Positions 43,733 through 53,729 of a stretch of 64,000 nt of DNA are shown here, piece after piece (the first letter of the stretch is position 1; each line of letters begins with the position of its first letter). The notes beneath the pieces were generated by a model. The model saw only the letters and a program-made list of their open reading frames with translations, did no database searches and had not been told where the DNA came from. Position numbers and translations under genes: made by a program. The DNA is from Spiroplasma chrysopicola DF-1 (GTDB lineage: Bacteria; Bacillota_I; Bacilli_A; Mycoplasmatales; Mycoplasmataceae), in contig NC_021280.1 of the NCBI RefSeq assembly GCF_000400935.1, positions 496,001 to 560,000 on the forward strand, written 5' to 3'.

Positions 43733-45364
43733 TTAATTAGTACTAATAATAGTTAAACTACTTTCCGGAAAATAAAAGTTACTTGTGTATCTAATATTTT
43801 GATTTGAACCAAAAGTAAAGTTCAATGTTCAACCAAATCTCCTGTCATTGGAATCTCTTTTATATCCAAGGTAGAGTGAACCATCTTCCTGCAAAACATA
43901 AGTTCCAGTTGACTTGTTATTATTAATATCAAATATATTAATATCTTCTAAATTTTTAAAAATTGGGTTATTAATAAAATCATCTTTTAAAGTTTTAAAT
44001 AAAAACTTTGCACTTTTATCTTCGCTAGTTTTTAATTTTTCAAAAATTTCAGTACTTACTTTCAATGAAGTTTTATACTTTTCTAGATGAGCACTATAAT
44101 TTTTATAAAATTCAACAATTATTTTTCCATAATTTTGTAATTTTTGATTTAAAGCTTCTTTTGATAAAGTAATTTTCCCTTCAAAAACTTGGTTACTTTC
44201 TTCAACCCTAGTTGACATTAATCCTGATAAATTCATCCCGTATAAATTAATAAAACTTAAATCTAAATTAAAAGTTAATAATGTTATAAATTGACCATCT
44301 TCAATGTTAAAACCTGGAATGTTATTTTCTAAATATTTATTTACAAAAGTATCAGCTGTCAGATTTTCTAAATTACTACTATCTCCTGTACCAAAAAAAA
44401 GATATGGCATAGAATTTGCAAGATACTGATTAATAATTGAAATGGTTCAATTTGAATTTATTGCTCCATTATTATTAGCTCATTTTGAAAAATTATCGTT
44501 ATTATCAAAAAAGGATTTTGTATTTGCTAAAAATTCTGTTGAATTAAATTTAATTTTATATTTTTGTAGGTCAGAATCTTTAATAAAATTTTGAAATTTA
44601 TTTTTAATCGCATCACCTAAACTTGTTAATGATGAGATATCAAATGAATTATAAATTTTTTTAAATTCTTCTGTCTTATTTAAATCTATTTCAGCATTTT
44701 CAGTCATAAATTTATTTAATTCAGTTTGTAAAAATAAATAGATTTTATTGTTTAGTAATGTAGCAGCATCAATATTATTTGTTACATTTGATGATTTATA
44801 AAGTGAGTCACTTTTATTAAGTTCTTTTAAATTTACTTTATATGAAAGGTTTAGTTCAATTCCAACCATTTTTGTATTTTGAATTTCTGGAATATTGATA
44901 TTTAAATCACTCATTAAATTTTCTAAATCAACGTATTTAATAGTTGCTTTTAGATCATTAGAATTATATTCAATTGGATTACTATTTTGATAGTAATTTG
45001 AATATTCTTTTTTAATTATTTGATTTACTTCTGTGATTACTTTAGTAACTACATCAGATAAATAATTTAAAATGTTTTTATCATCTGGTTTTGTATTATT
45101 CAACTCGTATGAGTCATTAATGTTATCTACTTTTTCATAGATAATGGGTAAATTAACATCATCACCACTATCAATATAATTTTTAAATAATTTATCATTT
45201 AATAGAGTTTTTATTTCTTTTGCAATCGCAAGTAATATATCTTGATCATTATTGTTATTCTCATTAGTATCATTATCTGATACATTAGCAGAACAACTAA
45301 CAACTGTTGTTACACCTGTTCCACCTATGGCAACTGTTCCTAAAAGACTTAGTAATTTTTTCAT
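43733..45364 (-). CDS. lipoprotein leading the ABC operon, 543 aa
   Basis: Signal MKKLLSLLGTVAIGGTGVTT, lipobox VVSC (Cys24). The mature protein is Asn/Asp/Lys-rich and mostly helical, no known domain. TGA-Trp at FSKWANNN, NSNWTISI and RFGWTLNF. First gene of a four-gene minus-strand operon (65 bases to the permease). RBS AGGAGGAAAA. The promoter holds an A18 tract in its spacer. Likely a substrate-binding or surface partner of the ABC system; not recognised beyond lipoprotein. Confidence 0.75.
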
Positions 45365-45438
45365 TTTTTTCCTCCTAAAATTGCTAAATAAAAATGGTAT
45401 TTTGCAATATTACCCTTTATTTTTTAGGGCTATCTTTC

Positions 45439-45469
45439 ATTATAAGGCTTTTTTTTTTTTTTTTTTCAA
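45439..45469 (-). promoter_or_regulatory. promoter with A18 spacer tract
   Basis: On the minus strand TTGAAA (45469-45464), 19-base spacer made mostly of the A18 tract (45466-45449), GCCT, TATAAT (45444-45439), 75 bases before ATG 45364. The spacer is longer than the optimal 17, so loss of two A would give ideal spacing. This is the arrangement described for variable lipoprotein (vlp) genes of mycoplasmas. Confidence 0.7.
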
Positions 45470-45786
45470 GTGCTATTTTGAAAAAATTACTAAATTATTT
45501 TAAATCCTATTATTAAATAATTTTAAAAATTTCTTTAGGAAATAAGAACAACTGAAAATGTTCAAAAATAATTTTTAATTTTAATATGTAATATGAAAAT
45601 CCTATTTAGTAAATAAGATTTAATTCTTTACATTATTTTTTTATTATTTAAAATGTAAAGGCTAGAAGTTCTTGCTTTTTATGTCTATCTTTTATTATAA
45701 TAATTTTTTGAGTATAATTTGGAGAAATAGGCTCCAAAATGTATTTGATAAGTTTTAATTATTTTTAAACTTTTTTGAAATGAATA
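45470..45786. other. gene-free stretch
   Basis: About 315 AT-rich bases. A trace of the AATCCTATTTA/TAAATAAGATT stem near 45598-45621 resembles the propeller-gene terminators. Otherwise nothing recognised. Confidence 0.4.
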
Positions 45787-45815
45787 AAAAACCGAGAATA
45801 ATGATTCTTGGTTTT
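45787..45815 (-). terminator. terminator hairpin
   Basis: Stem AAAACCGAGAAT / ATTCTTGGTTTT (one G-T pair), 5 bases after the lipoprotein fragment. Confidence 0.6.
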
Positions 45816-45820
45816 ATTAA

Positions 45821-46106
45821 TTAGTTTTCAAAGCTAATCTTTATCTGGTAAGCATAGATTCCTGGAATTTGATATCCGGCTTCTACCCATGTAGATGTTG
45901 CAACATCATGATTTACAAATAACATTGATCTTGGCTTAACTTCTAATGTGGCAGTTTTTGTTCCTTCATCAAATTCACGAATTCAAAAATCTTCATTTAA
46001 AACATCACTATATTGATTAGCAAATTCTTCACCAAAATATTTTATAATTAAATCTCTTATAATTTGGTCTTTATTATATTCAGTATAAGTTCCTGATAGA
46101 ATTACC
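45821..46106 (-). pseudogene. C-terminal fragment of surface lipoprotein
   Basis: Reads YTEYNKDQIIRDLIIKYFGEE, then EDFWIREFDEGTKTATLEVKPRSMLFVNHD and ends KISFEN. This matches the last 100 residues of the lipoproteins at 4247 and 25760 (KYFGTDFANKYSSVLNEDFW, PKPGSMLF). Signal peptide and N-terminal parts are missing. Confidence 0.65.
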
Positions 46107-46158
46107 TCACAATTTTAAGCATTTTACACATATTAAAAAATTTACCTATTTTAATTAA

Positions 46159-47454
46159 TTATTTGACATGGTAAATTTCTAAAGCCTTTTTTGTTGAAGT
46201 TTTATAATCAATAATTTTTTCAATTTGTTCATGATTATTTAAAAATTTGTCACAATAAATAAATTGCGGATCAAATTTTTTTTGTTGTAATTCTGGATTA
46301 AAAATCCGAAAAAAAGGTTGAGCATCAAAACCTGTCCCGGCTACTCATTGCCATGAACATTGATTAATAATTGGATCATAATCAATTAACTGCTGAGCAA
46401 AATATTGTTCTCCCTTTCGTCAGTCAATTTGTAAGTTTTTGACTAAAAAAGAAGCACAAACCATTCGCGCCCGATTATGCATTAAACCAGTTGCTTTTAA
46501 TTGTTTCATCCCCGCATCAACTAAAGCAAAACCTGTTTTGCCATTTTTTCATTTTTCAAATCAATCGGGGTTATTTGTTCACTTAATTGTCATGTTTTTA
46601 TTTCAATTTTCACTAAAAGTTCATTGTTGATAAAGTTGAGCATTGAATGTTGCTTGATAATAAAAATCTCTTCATGCTAATTGCCGAGCAAATGGATTAT
46701 CAAAATTACCAAATTTTTCAATGCTTCAAAGATAACATTGCCGCATTGAAACAACCCCAAATTTTAAAGCAGTACTAATATTTGCTGTTCCATTTATTAG
46801 ATATAACAAATCTCTTTGGTTTTGGTATTCTTGTTCCAAACTATCAATCGCTTTTTTAACTTGCTCAGGGGTTAAGGGTAAATTAAAATTATTTGCTGGT
46901 AAACTTGTAATATCAAATAATAAATCAGAAGTTTTTAACTTTTGCCCTAAAAATGGGCTTACCTTATACGTGGCGATAGCAATATTACTAAATGTTAATT
47001 TTAATTTATTTCAAAATGGTGTAAAAACAGTGTAATACGAATTTTGACTAGTTTTTATTGTTTCTGGTGCAACTAGTGAATAATCATTAAATTCACGGTA
47101 AATAAAATTATATTGTTTTGCTAATTCGCGCATTTGCTTACTACGGTTAATTGCAAATGGAGAATAATCGCGATTAGTATAAATTTTATTAATCTTTTGC
47201 CCTTCGTCTATTAAAATTTTAATAGCGGCTGTTTCTGTTTCACTTTGAAGAATATTAATATGAATTTTTTGTTGTAATTGCTTCAAACAATAAACTAAGG
47301 CGGCAAAACTGCGGGGTGAAAAATAATTATTATCTTTTGTTTGAACTTTTGTAAAAATAAATAATAAATAAATTTCTTTTTCTTCGCTTGCTAATTGGGC
47401 AAGACCAAAATTATCTTCAATTCTAAAATCACGGTGAAAAATAAAAATGTTCAT
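46159..47454 (-). CDS. phrB: deoxyribodipyrimidine photolyase
   Basis: A 431-aa protein. N-terminal alpha/beta domain [19 protein letters not shown], and the FAD-binding C-terminal domain with [48 protein letters not shown] and [15 protein letters not shown], all hallmark blocks. It uses light to reverse UV pyrimidine dimers. TGA is Trp in many places, so only the first 150 residues are open under the standard code. ATG 47454 preferred to an in-frame TTG three codons upstream. No strong RBS. Confidence 0.9.
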
Positions 47455-47527
47455 TATTAACAACTACTTTCTATATTTATATTATATCTCTTAAAAGATT
47501 ATTGATAAAACAATAAAAAACTGAATT

Positions 47528-48364
47528 TTATTTTTTGCTAATTCCAAAGCGATTATTTATTAAGGCAATAAACTCTTCATCATTCAGCTGTTTTTTTGCT
47601 TGGTAAGTTTCCTGGGCCCCTTTACCGACCACGTAATGAATTTTATTAGGATTATTATCATTAGCAGCTGCAAAAATGGCTTGGGCTACTTCTAATGGTG
47701 TTGAATAAGTTGATTCTTGTTCAGTCATTCCAACACTAAAAGTTTCCCGGACTTTTGTAATAATGGGATTATATTCAGGAAAATTGCTTTGATCTTCTTT
47801 TACTGTTGCGGCATTAAAAAAATTAGTTTTGACCCCTCCTGGTTCAATTAATTTAACTTTAATATTAAAATCAGCCAGTTCATAGCTTAAGCCTTCTGTG
47901 AATCCTTCAACAGCATATTTTGTCGCATGATAAATTGAATTTAATGGCATTGTGACTAATCCCCCAATTGATGAAACACTAACAATTGTGCCTGCCTGTT
48001 GTTTTTTAAAAATAGGTAAAAAAAACCTTGTTACTTCCATTAAACCAAAAACATTAGTGTTAAAAATTGCTTTAATATCTTGCTCTGAAGTTAATTCAAA
48101 TGGCGCTAATAAACCATATCCAGCATTATTTAATAAAATATCTATTTTTTTATTTTCTTTGCTAATCTTATTAACTGCTTGGTTAATACTGTTAAGATCA
48201 CTAACATCCATTTGGTACATTTTAATATTTTTATTTAGATTTGCTAAATTATCTTTTTCGGGATTACGAGCTGTTGCAATAACGTGGTAACCTTGTTTTG
48301 CAAAATATAATGCTGTTGCTTTTCCAATTCCTGAAGTCGAACCTGTAATAACTATTGTTTTCAT
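47528..48364 (-). CDS. short-chain dehydrogenase/reductase
   Basis: A 278-aa protein: VITGSTSGIGKATALYF cofactor loop, DILLNNAGYG, SVSSIGGLVTMPLNSIYHATKYAVEG with the Ser and Y-x3-K catalytic residues, and EPGGVKTNFF. NAD(P)-dependent oxidoreductase with unknown substrate. RBS AAAAGGAGAAAACA. Not closely similar to the SDR at 21929. Probably a single gene, 70 bases upstream of photolyase, so co-transcription is possible. Confidence 0.85.
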   Translation of the reverse strand: MKTIVITGSTSGIGKATALYFAKQGYHVIATARNPEKDNLANLNKNIKMYQMDVSDLNSINQAVNKISKENKKIDILLNNAGYGLLAPFELTSEQDIKAIFNTNVFGLMEVTRFFLPIFKKQQAGTIVSVSSIGGLVTMPLNSIYHATKYAVEGFTEGLSYELADFNIKVKLIEPGGVKTNFFNAATVKEDQSNFPEYNPIITKVRETFSVGMTEQESTYSTPLEVAQAIFAAANDNNPNKIHYVVGKGAQETYQAKKQLNDEEFIALINNRFGISKK

Positions 48365-48439
48365 TGTTTTCTCCTTTTCCTAAGTTTTGATTCCAAATCT
48401 GTTCCTTCAAATTATAGCATATAATATTTTTTAATAAAA

Positions 48440-48459
48440 AAGTTACCAAAAGGTAACTT
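48440..48459 (-). terminator. terminator after DUF1600/Pr6Pr-like gene
   Basis: Stem AAGTTACC / GGTAACTT with a 4-base loop and T6 on the minus strand, adjacent to the stop at 48460. Confidence 0.75.
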
Positions 48460-49251
48460 CTATTTATTAATTGCTATTTTTTGCAAGCTTTGATAATATT
48501 TTGTTTTAATAATTTTATTATTACTATAGTTGTATAAAAACATTGTTCCAATTAAAATTCCTAAAATGGCAAGAAAGGCTATGATAAATCAAACATACCC
48601 GGGAATGCCATAACTTGATTGGTGAATGTTTAAAAAGAAATATGGGAACCAACGATTATGTAAAACACCATTACCATCTGTTCAGGTAAAATGGTCTCCT
48701 GACATACGTCGTAATTCACCACGAATCATTGCATATAGACAATAGCCAATTAAAACAATGATATATTTTCAAAAATATTTTGAAAAGAATTGTTTTAAGT
48801 TTACTTTGGTTTTATTTTCCATTAAAAAAATAACATAGATAACAAAAGCAACTGGGTTAATCATATGATCAACCACCGTTGTAATTCATCCTAAAGCACT
48901 TGTTGGCAATGGGTCAGTTGGTAGTAATAAAAAATTATAAATAATAAAAGTAATTGTGATATATACTGCCCCGGCTAACGCAACAGGATATGATTGAATT
49001 TTTGTTTTATTTTCATAGCGATGACGAATCCCGCTAAAGATAAACCAAAAGAGAATTCCTAAATTTGACAAACAAGTAAATGTTGTAAAAAAATCAGTTA
49101 CATAAACGGTATAATCACTATTATATTTATTAATAATATTGTCTTTATCAAGAATTCCATTTATAAAAGCTCATGCTAAAATTGAAATTCCCAGGATTGC
49201 AAAAAATAGTTTATAAATTTGTTTTCAAATTAATTTTATTTTTAAAGTCAT
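48460..49251 (-). CDS. Pr6Pr/DUF1600-like membrane protein
   Basis: A 263-aa membrane protein with about six spans. The strings TDFFTTFTCLSNLGILFWF, AGAVYITITFIIYNFLLLP, GWITTVVDHMINPVAFVIYV and SYGIPGYVWFIIAFLAILGIL follow the Pr6Pr (FAR-17a-like) pattern, with the conserved H in DHMINP. Such proteins are frequent in mollicutes as DUF1600; function unknown. TGA-Trp at IWKQ, LAWAF and GWITT. Confidence 0.65.
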
Positions 49252-49289
49252 TTATAACTATTTGCTCCTTCTTTTATTTTTATTTTAAA

Positions 49290-49333
49290 AATTGTTGTTG
49301 TAGTAGTTTTTTTATTCTACTACAACAACAATT
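49290..49333 (-). terminator. strong hairpin after deacetylase operon
   Basis: Perfect 17-bp stem (49290-49306 with 49317-49333), 10-base loop, followed on the minus strand by a T-rich stretch. Confidence 0.8.
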
Positions 49334-49347
49334 ATATCATTGCTATT

Positions 49348-49707
49348 TTAAGAAACAAATTTATCCTTTGGCTTATCCCGTTTCATTTTTTTAGGTTTAT
49401 ATAAGTAAACCATTCATAATGCTGGTACTAATAATAAAATTAGTACCATCGTTGTAATTTGAATGATATTAAAAATTAATCAGGAATTGTCAATTGTAAC
49501 ATTGTAAACAGTAAAATAAGTTATTAAAACAATAGTTAAAAAATAAACTAAACTAATAGTACTTAACAAAATAATTTTCTGACCTTTACTATTAATTGCC
49601 CCTTTATTTTGTTGTCATTTAATTTGGACAAAAATAGTATTAGTTACACCAAAAGTTAAGACAATTAAAATGATGATCGTATCAAGAATTTCATATCAAC
49701 TTCACAT
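49348..49707 (-). CDS. small membrane protein downstream of deacetylase
   Basis: A 119-aa protein, MWSWYEILDTIIILIVLTFG. Three spans (about 7-25, 45-66, 78-100) and a basic tail (KPKKMKRDKPKDKF). Its ATG directly follows the TAA of the deacetylase gene, so translation is coupled. No family recognised. Confidence 0.65.
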
Positions 49708-50460
49708 TTAATTCACCAACTCTCCATAATTTAGATAATAACTTGGATCAGCTTTATTAAATGAGGCAAATTGATATCCTTGGTTTTTTAATCAAATGAT
49801 TAAATCACGTAATCAAAATTGGGCATAATCACGACTATGAGCAACATAAATTATTCCTGGTTTTAAATGGGTTTTATACTGTTTTAGAATTGTTTTTTTA
49901 CCAGTTTTACCTTCTTCATAGTCTGTTCCTAAATAACCTCTAATTCAAAATGGAATTTTTAATTTTTGTTGGACGTAGTTTAATCCTTGATAATGTTGCA
50001 AATAAGGCATTCGGATTGGAATGTCAGCATCCTTAATCACCTGGTTATTTGCTTGATAAATATTTTTAATTAAACTATTAGTTTTTTGTAATTCATCAAT
50101 TAAAAGTTTTTGTTTAAAAAGATATTTTTGATGACTATAAGAATGGTTACCCAAGGCATGGCCTTCTTTAATCATTCGGTTCAAAATTTCTTTAATTTCT
50201 GTTTCACGATTGTAAAGGGCTAAATTGACCCCTGTTTGGAAAAATGTTGCTTTAACCTTTTCGGATTTTAAAATATCCAAAATTTTTTCATCTGCTAAAC
50301 CTGGTCCGTCATCAAATGTTAACATAACAACTTTTTCTTTTGTATTAATTCGATTGACTTCATAGTTATGTTGGTTAATAAAAATATTAAAAATAATAAC
50401 AGTTAGAACAAGGAAAACTCAAATAATAATATTAATAATAGTTATTTTTTTCTTTAACAT
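49708..50460 (-). CDS. membrane-anchored polysaccharide deacetylase
   Basis: A 250-aa protein: N-terminal span (about 7-28), then the NodB homology domain facing outside. TFDDGP (48-53) supplies the catalytic base and metal Asp, and HSYSH (106-110) the metal His pair; MPYLQHYQG stands where R-x-P-Y usually occurs, and YVAHSRD where the last His motif lies. It removes acetyl groups from GlcNAc-type polymers. In a wall-less bacterium the substrate cannot be its own peptidoglycan; host chitin or an exopolymer is possible. No clear RBS at ATG 50460. Confidence 0.8.
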
Positions 50461-50693
50461 GGCAAGAAAGTTATGATCTGCTATTAATTAGAACTTAAAA
50501 TAAATAAGTTATTATTTGATTTTAATGGTAAATTTATTGTTAATATTTTTTCTACTTCACAGTTGTAATATGTTTTCATATTTGCTCCTTAGTATTTTTG
50601 TATAAATATCTCAAACTTGGAAAATAAAACTATTTTTGATAATTTTAACTTATGTTGTCTTTTGAGACAAAACTATTATAAATAAATATTAAG

Positions 50694-50723
50694 AAAAAAA
50701 CATATTTTATAATATGTTTTTTT
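50694..50723 (-). terminator. terminator overlapping PAP2 stop
   Basis: 13-bp stem AAAAAAACATATT / AATATGTTTTTTT; the TAA of the PAP2 gene lies in the loop. Confidence 0.75.
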
Positions 50724-51837
50724 GAAAAATTTGATTAACAAGATAATGAATGATAAAAATCATTGCTCCTGAAAAAACAAAAGTAAAAGCTGTATCTGAA
50801 ATTCAATGAAAGCGTAAAACAATCAGGGCAAAATTCATTAATAAAATATGTCCTAATCAGAAAATAAATAATCCCTTAACTTTTCAATTAATTTTTTGAT
50901 TATTATGATTTTTTAAGAATAGCAGAATAACTGAACCAGAAAAGTATGTTGCATTAATATGACCACTAGGAAAAGCATATTTTCAAGGCATTTTAAAAGC
51001 AGGCATTTGCGGATTATTAGCTAAGGGAAGGGATGGTTTCCATCATGGATATTGATATTCCCATGGAATATTATCAATATAACCTCCACCACTGTTATAA
51101 CCATATTTAAAGTTAGAATTGAGATAATGTTCTAATAAATCTGGACGATCTTTAATTAAATCCCCAAAAACGGCATTATAATAGTATCAGCGATGAGTTG
51201 TCATTTTTAGAATTACAATAATAACGTAAGTTATTGCTAAAAATGAAATCGCTTTAATTGCTTTTACTCAATATTGTTCTGTTAATAAACGATTTGTTTT
51301 AACTAACCGATAACGAATATAATACAATCCTATTCCTAAGAATACTGTTTGATAAGTAAAGGCTAAAATCATGCCGGTTAATTGATATTTATTACTGGCA
51401 ATTAAAAAATAGTCAATTCCAGGGCCAAAACCTGTGTCTTGATTAGGGATAACTAAGATATTAATCAAATTAATTGCCAGTCAAATGAAAATAATAGTAA
51501 AATAATAGCTATTAACAACCCAATAATGTTTTTTAAATTTTATTGTGTGTTGTTTAATTTTGGTTAAAAATCATGTCTCTAATAAAATTGTTAAATAAAT
51601 TATTAGCACAACAAATAATTCGGTATTTCCTAACTGCTCATAAAACCGCGCTCAGTATTTACCAAATTCAGTTGTTAGACCTTGGGCTAATTCATCAGCA
51701 ATTAAAAAATCAATTCAAAATCATCCGGTTGCAATTAATATCCCAACGCTGGCAATAATTATTAAACCCAATGGGATAACAAAAAAATAACGAGTGGGAT
51801 TTTTTTGGGTAAAAAAGGTAATATTTTTCTTGGTCAT
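50707..51837 (-). CDS. PAP2-family membrane phosphatase
   Basis: A 376-aa protein with about seven spans. Phosphatase motifs: K211-M-T-T-H-R216 (K-x4-R variant of K-x6-RP), P-S-G-H at 290-293, and R342-F-H344-W-I-S-D348. It probably dephosphorylates phosphatidic acid or another lipid phosphate at the outer face. Its ATG directly abuts the stop of the YwaF-like gene, so the two form an operon. A long outer loop (residues 217-285) is unusual. TGA-Trp in several spans. Confidence 0.8.
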
Positions 51838-52620
51838 TTAATCACCTGACTTCTTTCTCCTAATTTGTCTTTTTATTGTTATTCTTTTTTTAATTTGTTT
51901 AACTAAAACTTCCCATCATGTTAAATGCATCTTTTCTTTCGTTTGATATTGATAAATTGGTTTGAATAAATAAGTAATTAGAAGACCAAGACTAATAATT
52001 GGAATTCCTAGTATGAGCGAAATGATAAATTGCCATGGGCGTGTTAAATTTTTTAATCCAATTGCCCAAGCAATATCACCAACAATATAATTTGTGTCAA
52101 AATATTGATTAAACAATTCAACTGCTAAAATAATAATAACTCCAGTAATAAAACTATATTGAATTGATTGACGCGAAAAATGATAATTTGTTACGCCAAA
52201 TAAATAAAAATATAGAAAGGCAAATAATGTTATTGTATGGCCAAAATAAAAGACATAAAAATCTCATTCTAAAATTGTTGGCTGTCGACTTGGAAAGATT
52301 AATGTTAAACTTGGTCCCATTACTCCTAACGGGAAAAAACAATCCAAAAAAATGCGGTTTGGATAAATTACCATAGTTAAAGCGACTCAAGCAACAATTG
52401 TACATGAATACAAAGTAAAATAATTGACGAAATGTTTTCAACCATCCCCATGTAACATTTCTCAAAATTGATTAATTTCAACAATTAACAATCAAACTGC
52501 TAATCCTATTCTTAAATATAGAAATTTTGTCGTTTTAAGATAAAACTGGGGAAAAATTCATAATGATAAAATTCATAAAATTGATAAAAATATAGCTAAA
52601 ATTCAAGAAAATATTATCAT
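51838..52620 (-). CDS. TMEM164/YwaF-like membrane protein
   Basis: A 260-aa membrane protein with about seven spans. MLHGDGWKHFVNYFTLYSCTI, GVMGPSLTLIFPS, FYVFYFGHTITLFAFLYFYLFG and AVELFNQYFDTNYIVGD correspond to the conserved Cys and His positions of the TMEM164/YwaF (TIGR02206) family, thought to be acyltransferases. RBS-like AAGGGGGGA lies 13 bases from ATG. Coupled to the PAP2 gene, so a phospholipid role is likely. A paralogue is at 55193-55936. Confidence 0.7.
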
Positions 52621-52763
52621 TTTTTAATCTTATCCCCCCCTTTGTTTGAGTTATTACACTTTAATCTATTTTTCAAAATATGTTATCTAATTTAATACAC
52701 TATTTATTATAGCAAAAAAATCTTTTGATGTATAAACTCTTTTTTTACAGAACCACAAAAATA

Positions 52764-52789
52764 AAAAAAACTGTCTAAACAGTTTTTTT
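52764..52789 (-). terminator. terminator after 122-aa membrane protein
   Basis: Stem AAAAAAACTGT / ACAGTTTTTTT with a 4-base loop; T-run on the minus strand, 13 bases after the stop at 52802. Confidence 0.8.
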
Positions 52790-52801
52790 ATTAACTAATA
52801 A

Positions 52802-53170
52802 TTATTCAACATTAATTACTGGCTCAATTGCTGTTATTTCATATTTACCTACTAAAATTAAAATCCCTCCAATAATTCCAGTAAAAATGATTGATACCAC
52901 TCCAGCTGCAATATGATTACTAGCTTTACCATTTAGAACAAAAACTGCTAAAAGGATTGAAGCAATTTGGGCTAAGGCAAAACAAAACCATATAATTCCC
53001 AAAACTATTGCATTAGTTGAATAGTAAACGTTAGATACAATATGAGCTTGAACTAAGGCATTAGCACCTTTGGCTATAAAAGTAACTATTAAAATTGCGG
53101 CAAATACGATTGTAACAATACATCCCGCTTTACATAAATTATCTGGTTCTTTTGTTTTTTTTGGTTGCAT
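52802..53170 (-). CDS. small tetraspan membrane protein, 122 aa
   Basis: MQPKKTKEPDNLCKAGCIVTIV, with spans at about 14-38, 52-70 (VLGIIWFCFALAQIASILLAVF) and 92-112. Cytosolic basic N-terminus. RBS AAAGGAT; an upstream in-frame ATG at 53197 has no better RBS. Single gene with its own terminator. Similar small proteins are common in spiroplasmas, function unknown. Confidence 0.65.
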   Translation of the reverse strand: MQPKKTKEPDNLCKAGCIVTIVFAAILIVTFIAKGANALVQAHIVSNVYYSTNAIVLGIIWFCFALAQIASILLAVFVLNGKASNHIAAGVVSIIFTGIIGGILILVGKYEITAIEPVINVE

Positions 53171-53286
53171 TTTGATAATCCTTTCTAATATTTTCAAGGC
53201 ATAGTTATCTTACTTTTATACCTATATTTATATCTTAACTTATTTTAGAACAAAAACAAAATTTAGATATTATAAGGATGGAATAA

Positions 53287-53311
53287 GATGGAATAAATTA
53301 TGTAGTTGTTG
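53287..53311 (-). repeat. 25-base ISLre2-like end motif, fourth copy
   Basis: Inverted copy of the motif at 3357-3381, with a doubled GATGGAATAA start (53277 onward). The rest of the 53171-53729 gap contains only this, the propeller remnant and a tandem repeat. Confidence 0.5.
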
Positions 53312-53545
53312 AATCATATTTTTGAAGGGTTATTTTAATAAAATAAGTTTTCAAAAATTAAAAAACCAATACAAAAAACACTAAGTTTGCAAATTATCTA
53401 ATAATATTATTAAATTACTAATTAAATACTTTGAACGATATCCAAAACATAAAAACCAAAATAATTATAATGATAATTAAGATGAACACAACTTTATTTT
53501 ATTAAAAATAATCCCAGAAAAAAATTAAACAATTATTAACTAATG

Positions 53546-53640
53546 CTATTCAGCATTCAATTCATAGAATGATCCTTCATATCCTTCATATCCTTCATAT
53601 CCTCCATATTTAATATTATAATATAAATCGGATTTTATGT
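53546..53640 (-). pseudogene. last blade of a propeller gene with 9-bp tandem repeat
   Basis: Minus-strand reading gives KYGGYEGYEGYEGSFYELNAE and a TAG at 53546, like GGTNDGSIFQLNNA at the end of the intact propeller proteins. The unit ATCCTTCAT (plus strand) occurs three times plus one variant at 53572-53607, encoding the extra YEG repeats. No further part of the gene remains. Confidence 0.5.
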
Positions 53641-53729
53641 AATTAGCTATTTTTTAAGGCGAATAAAGAAAAAAGATATTTAAAAATAGACCGAAACCAA
53701 TTAATTGATAATAGTAAATAGTTACTATT

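Noticed and set aside
52154-52465. 103-aa minus-strand ORF in another frame of the YwaF-like gene
   Set aside because: The frame with TGA as Trp gives the full conserved protein; this is a shadow.
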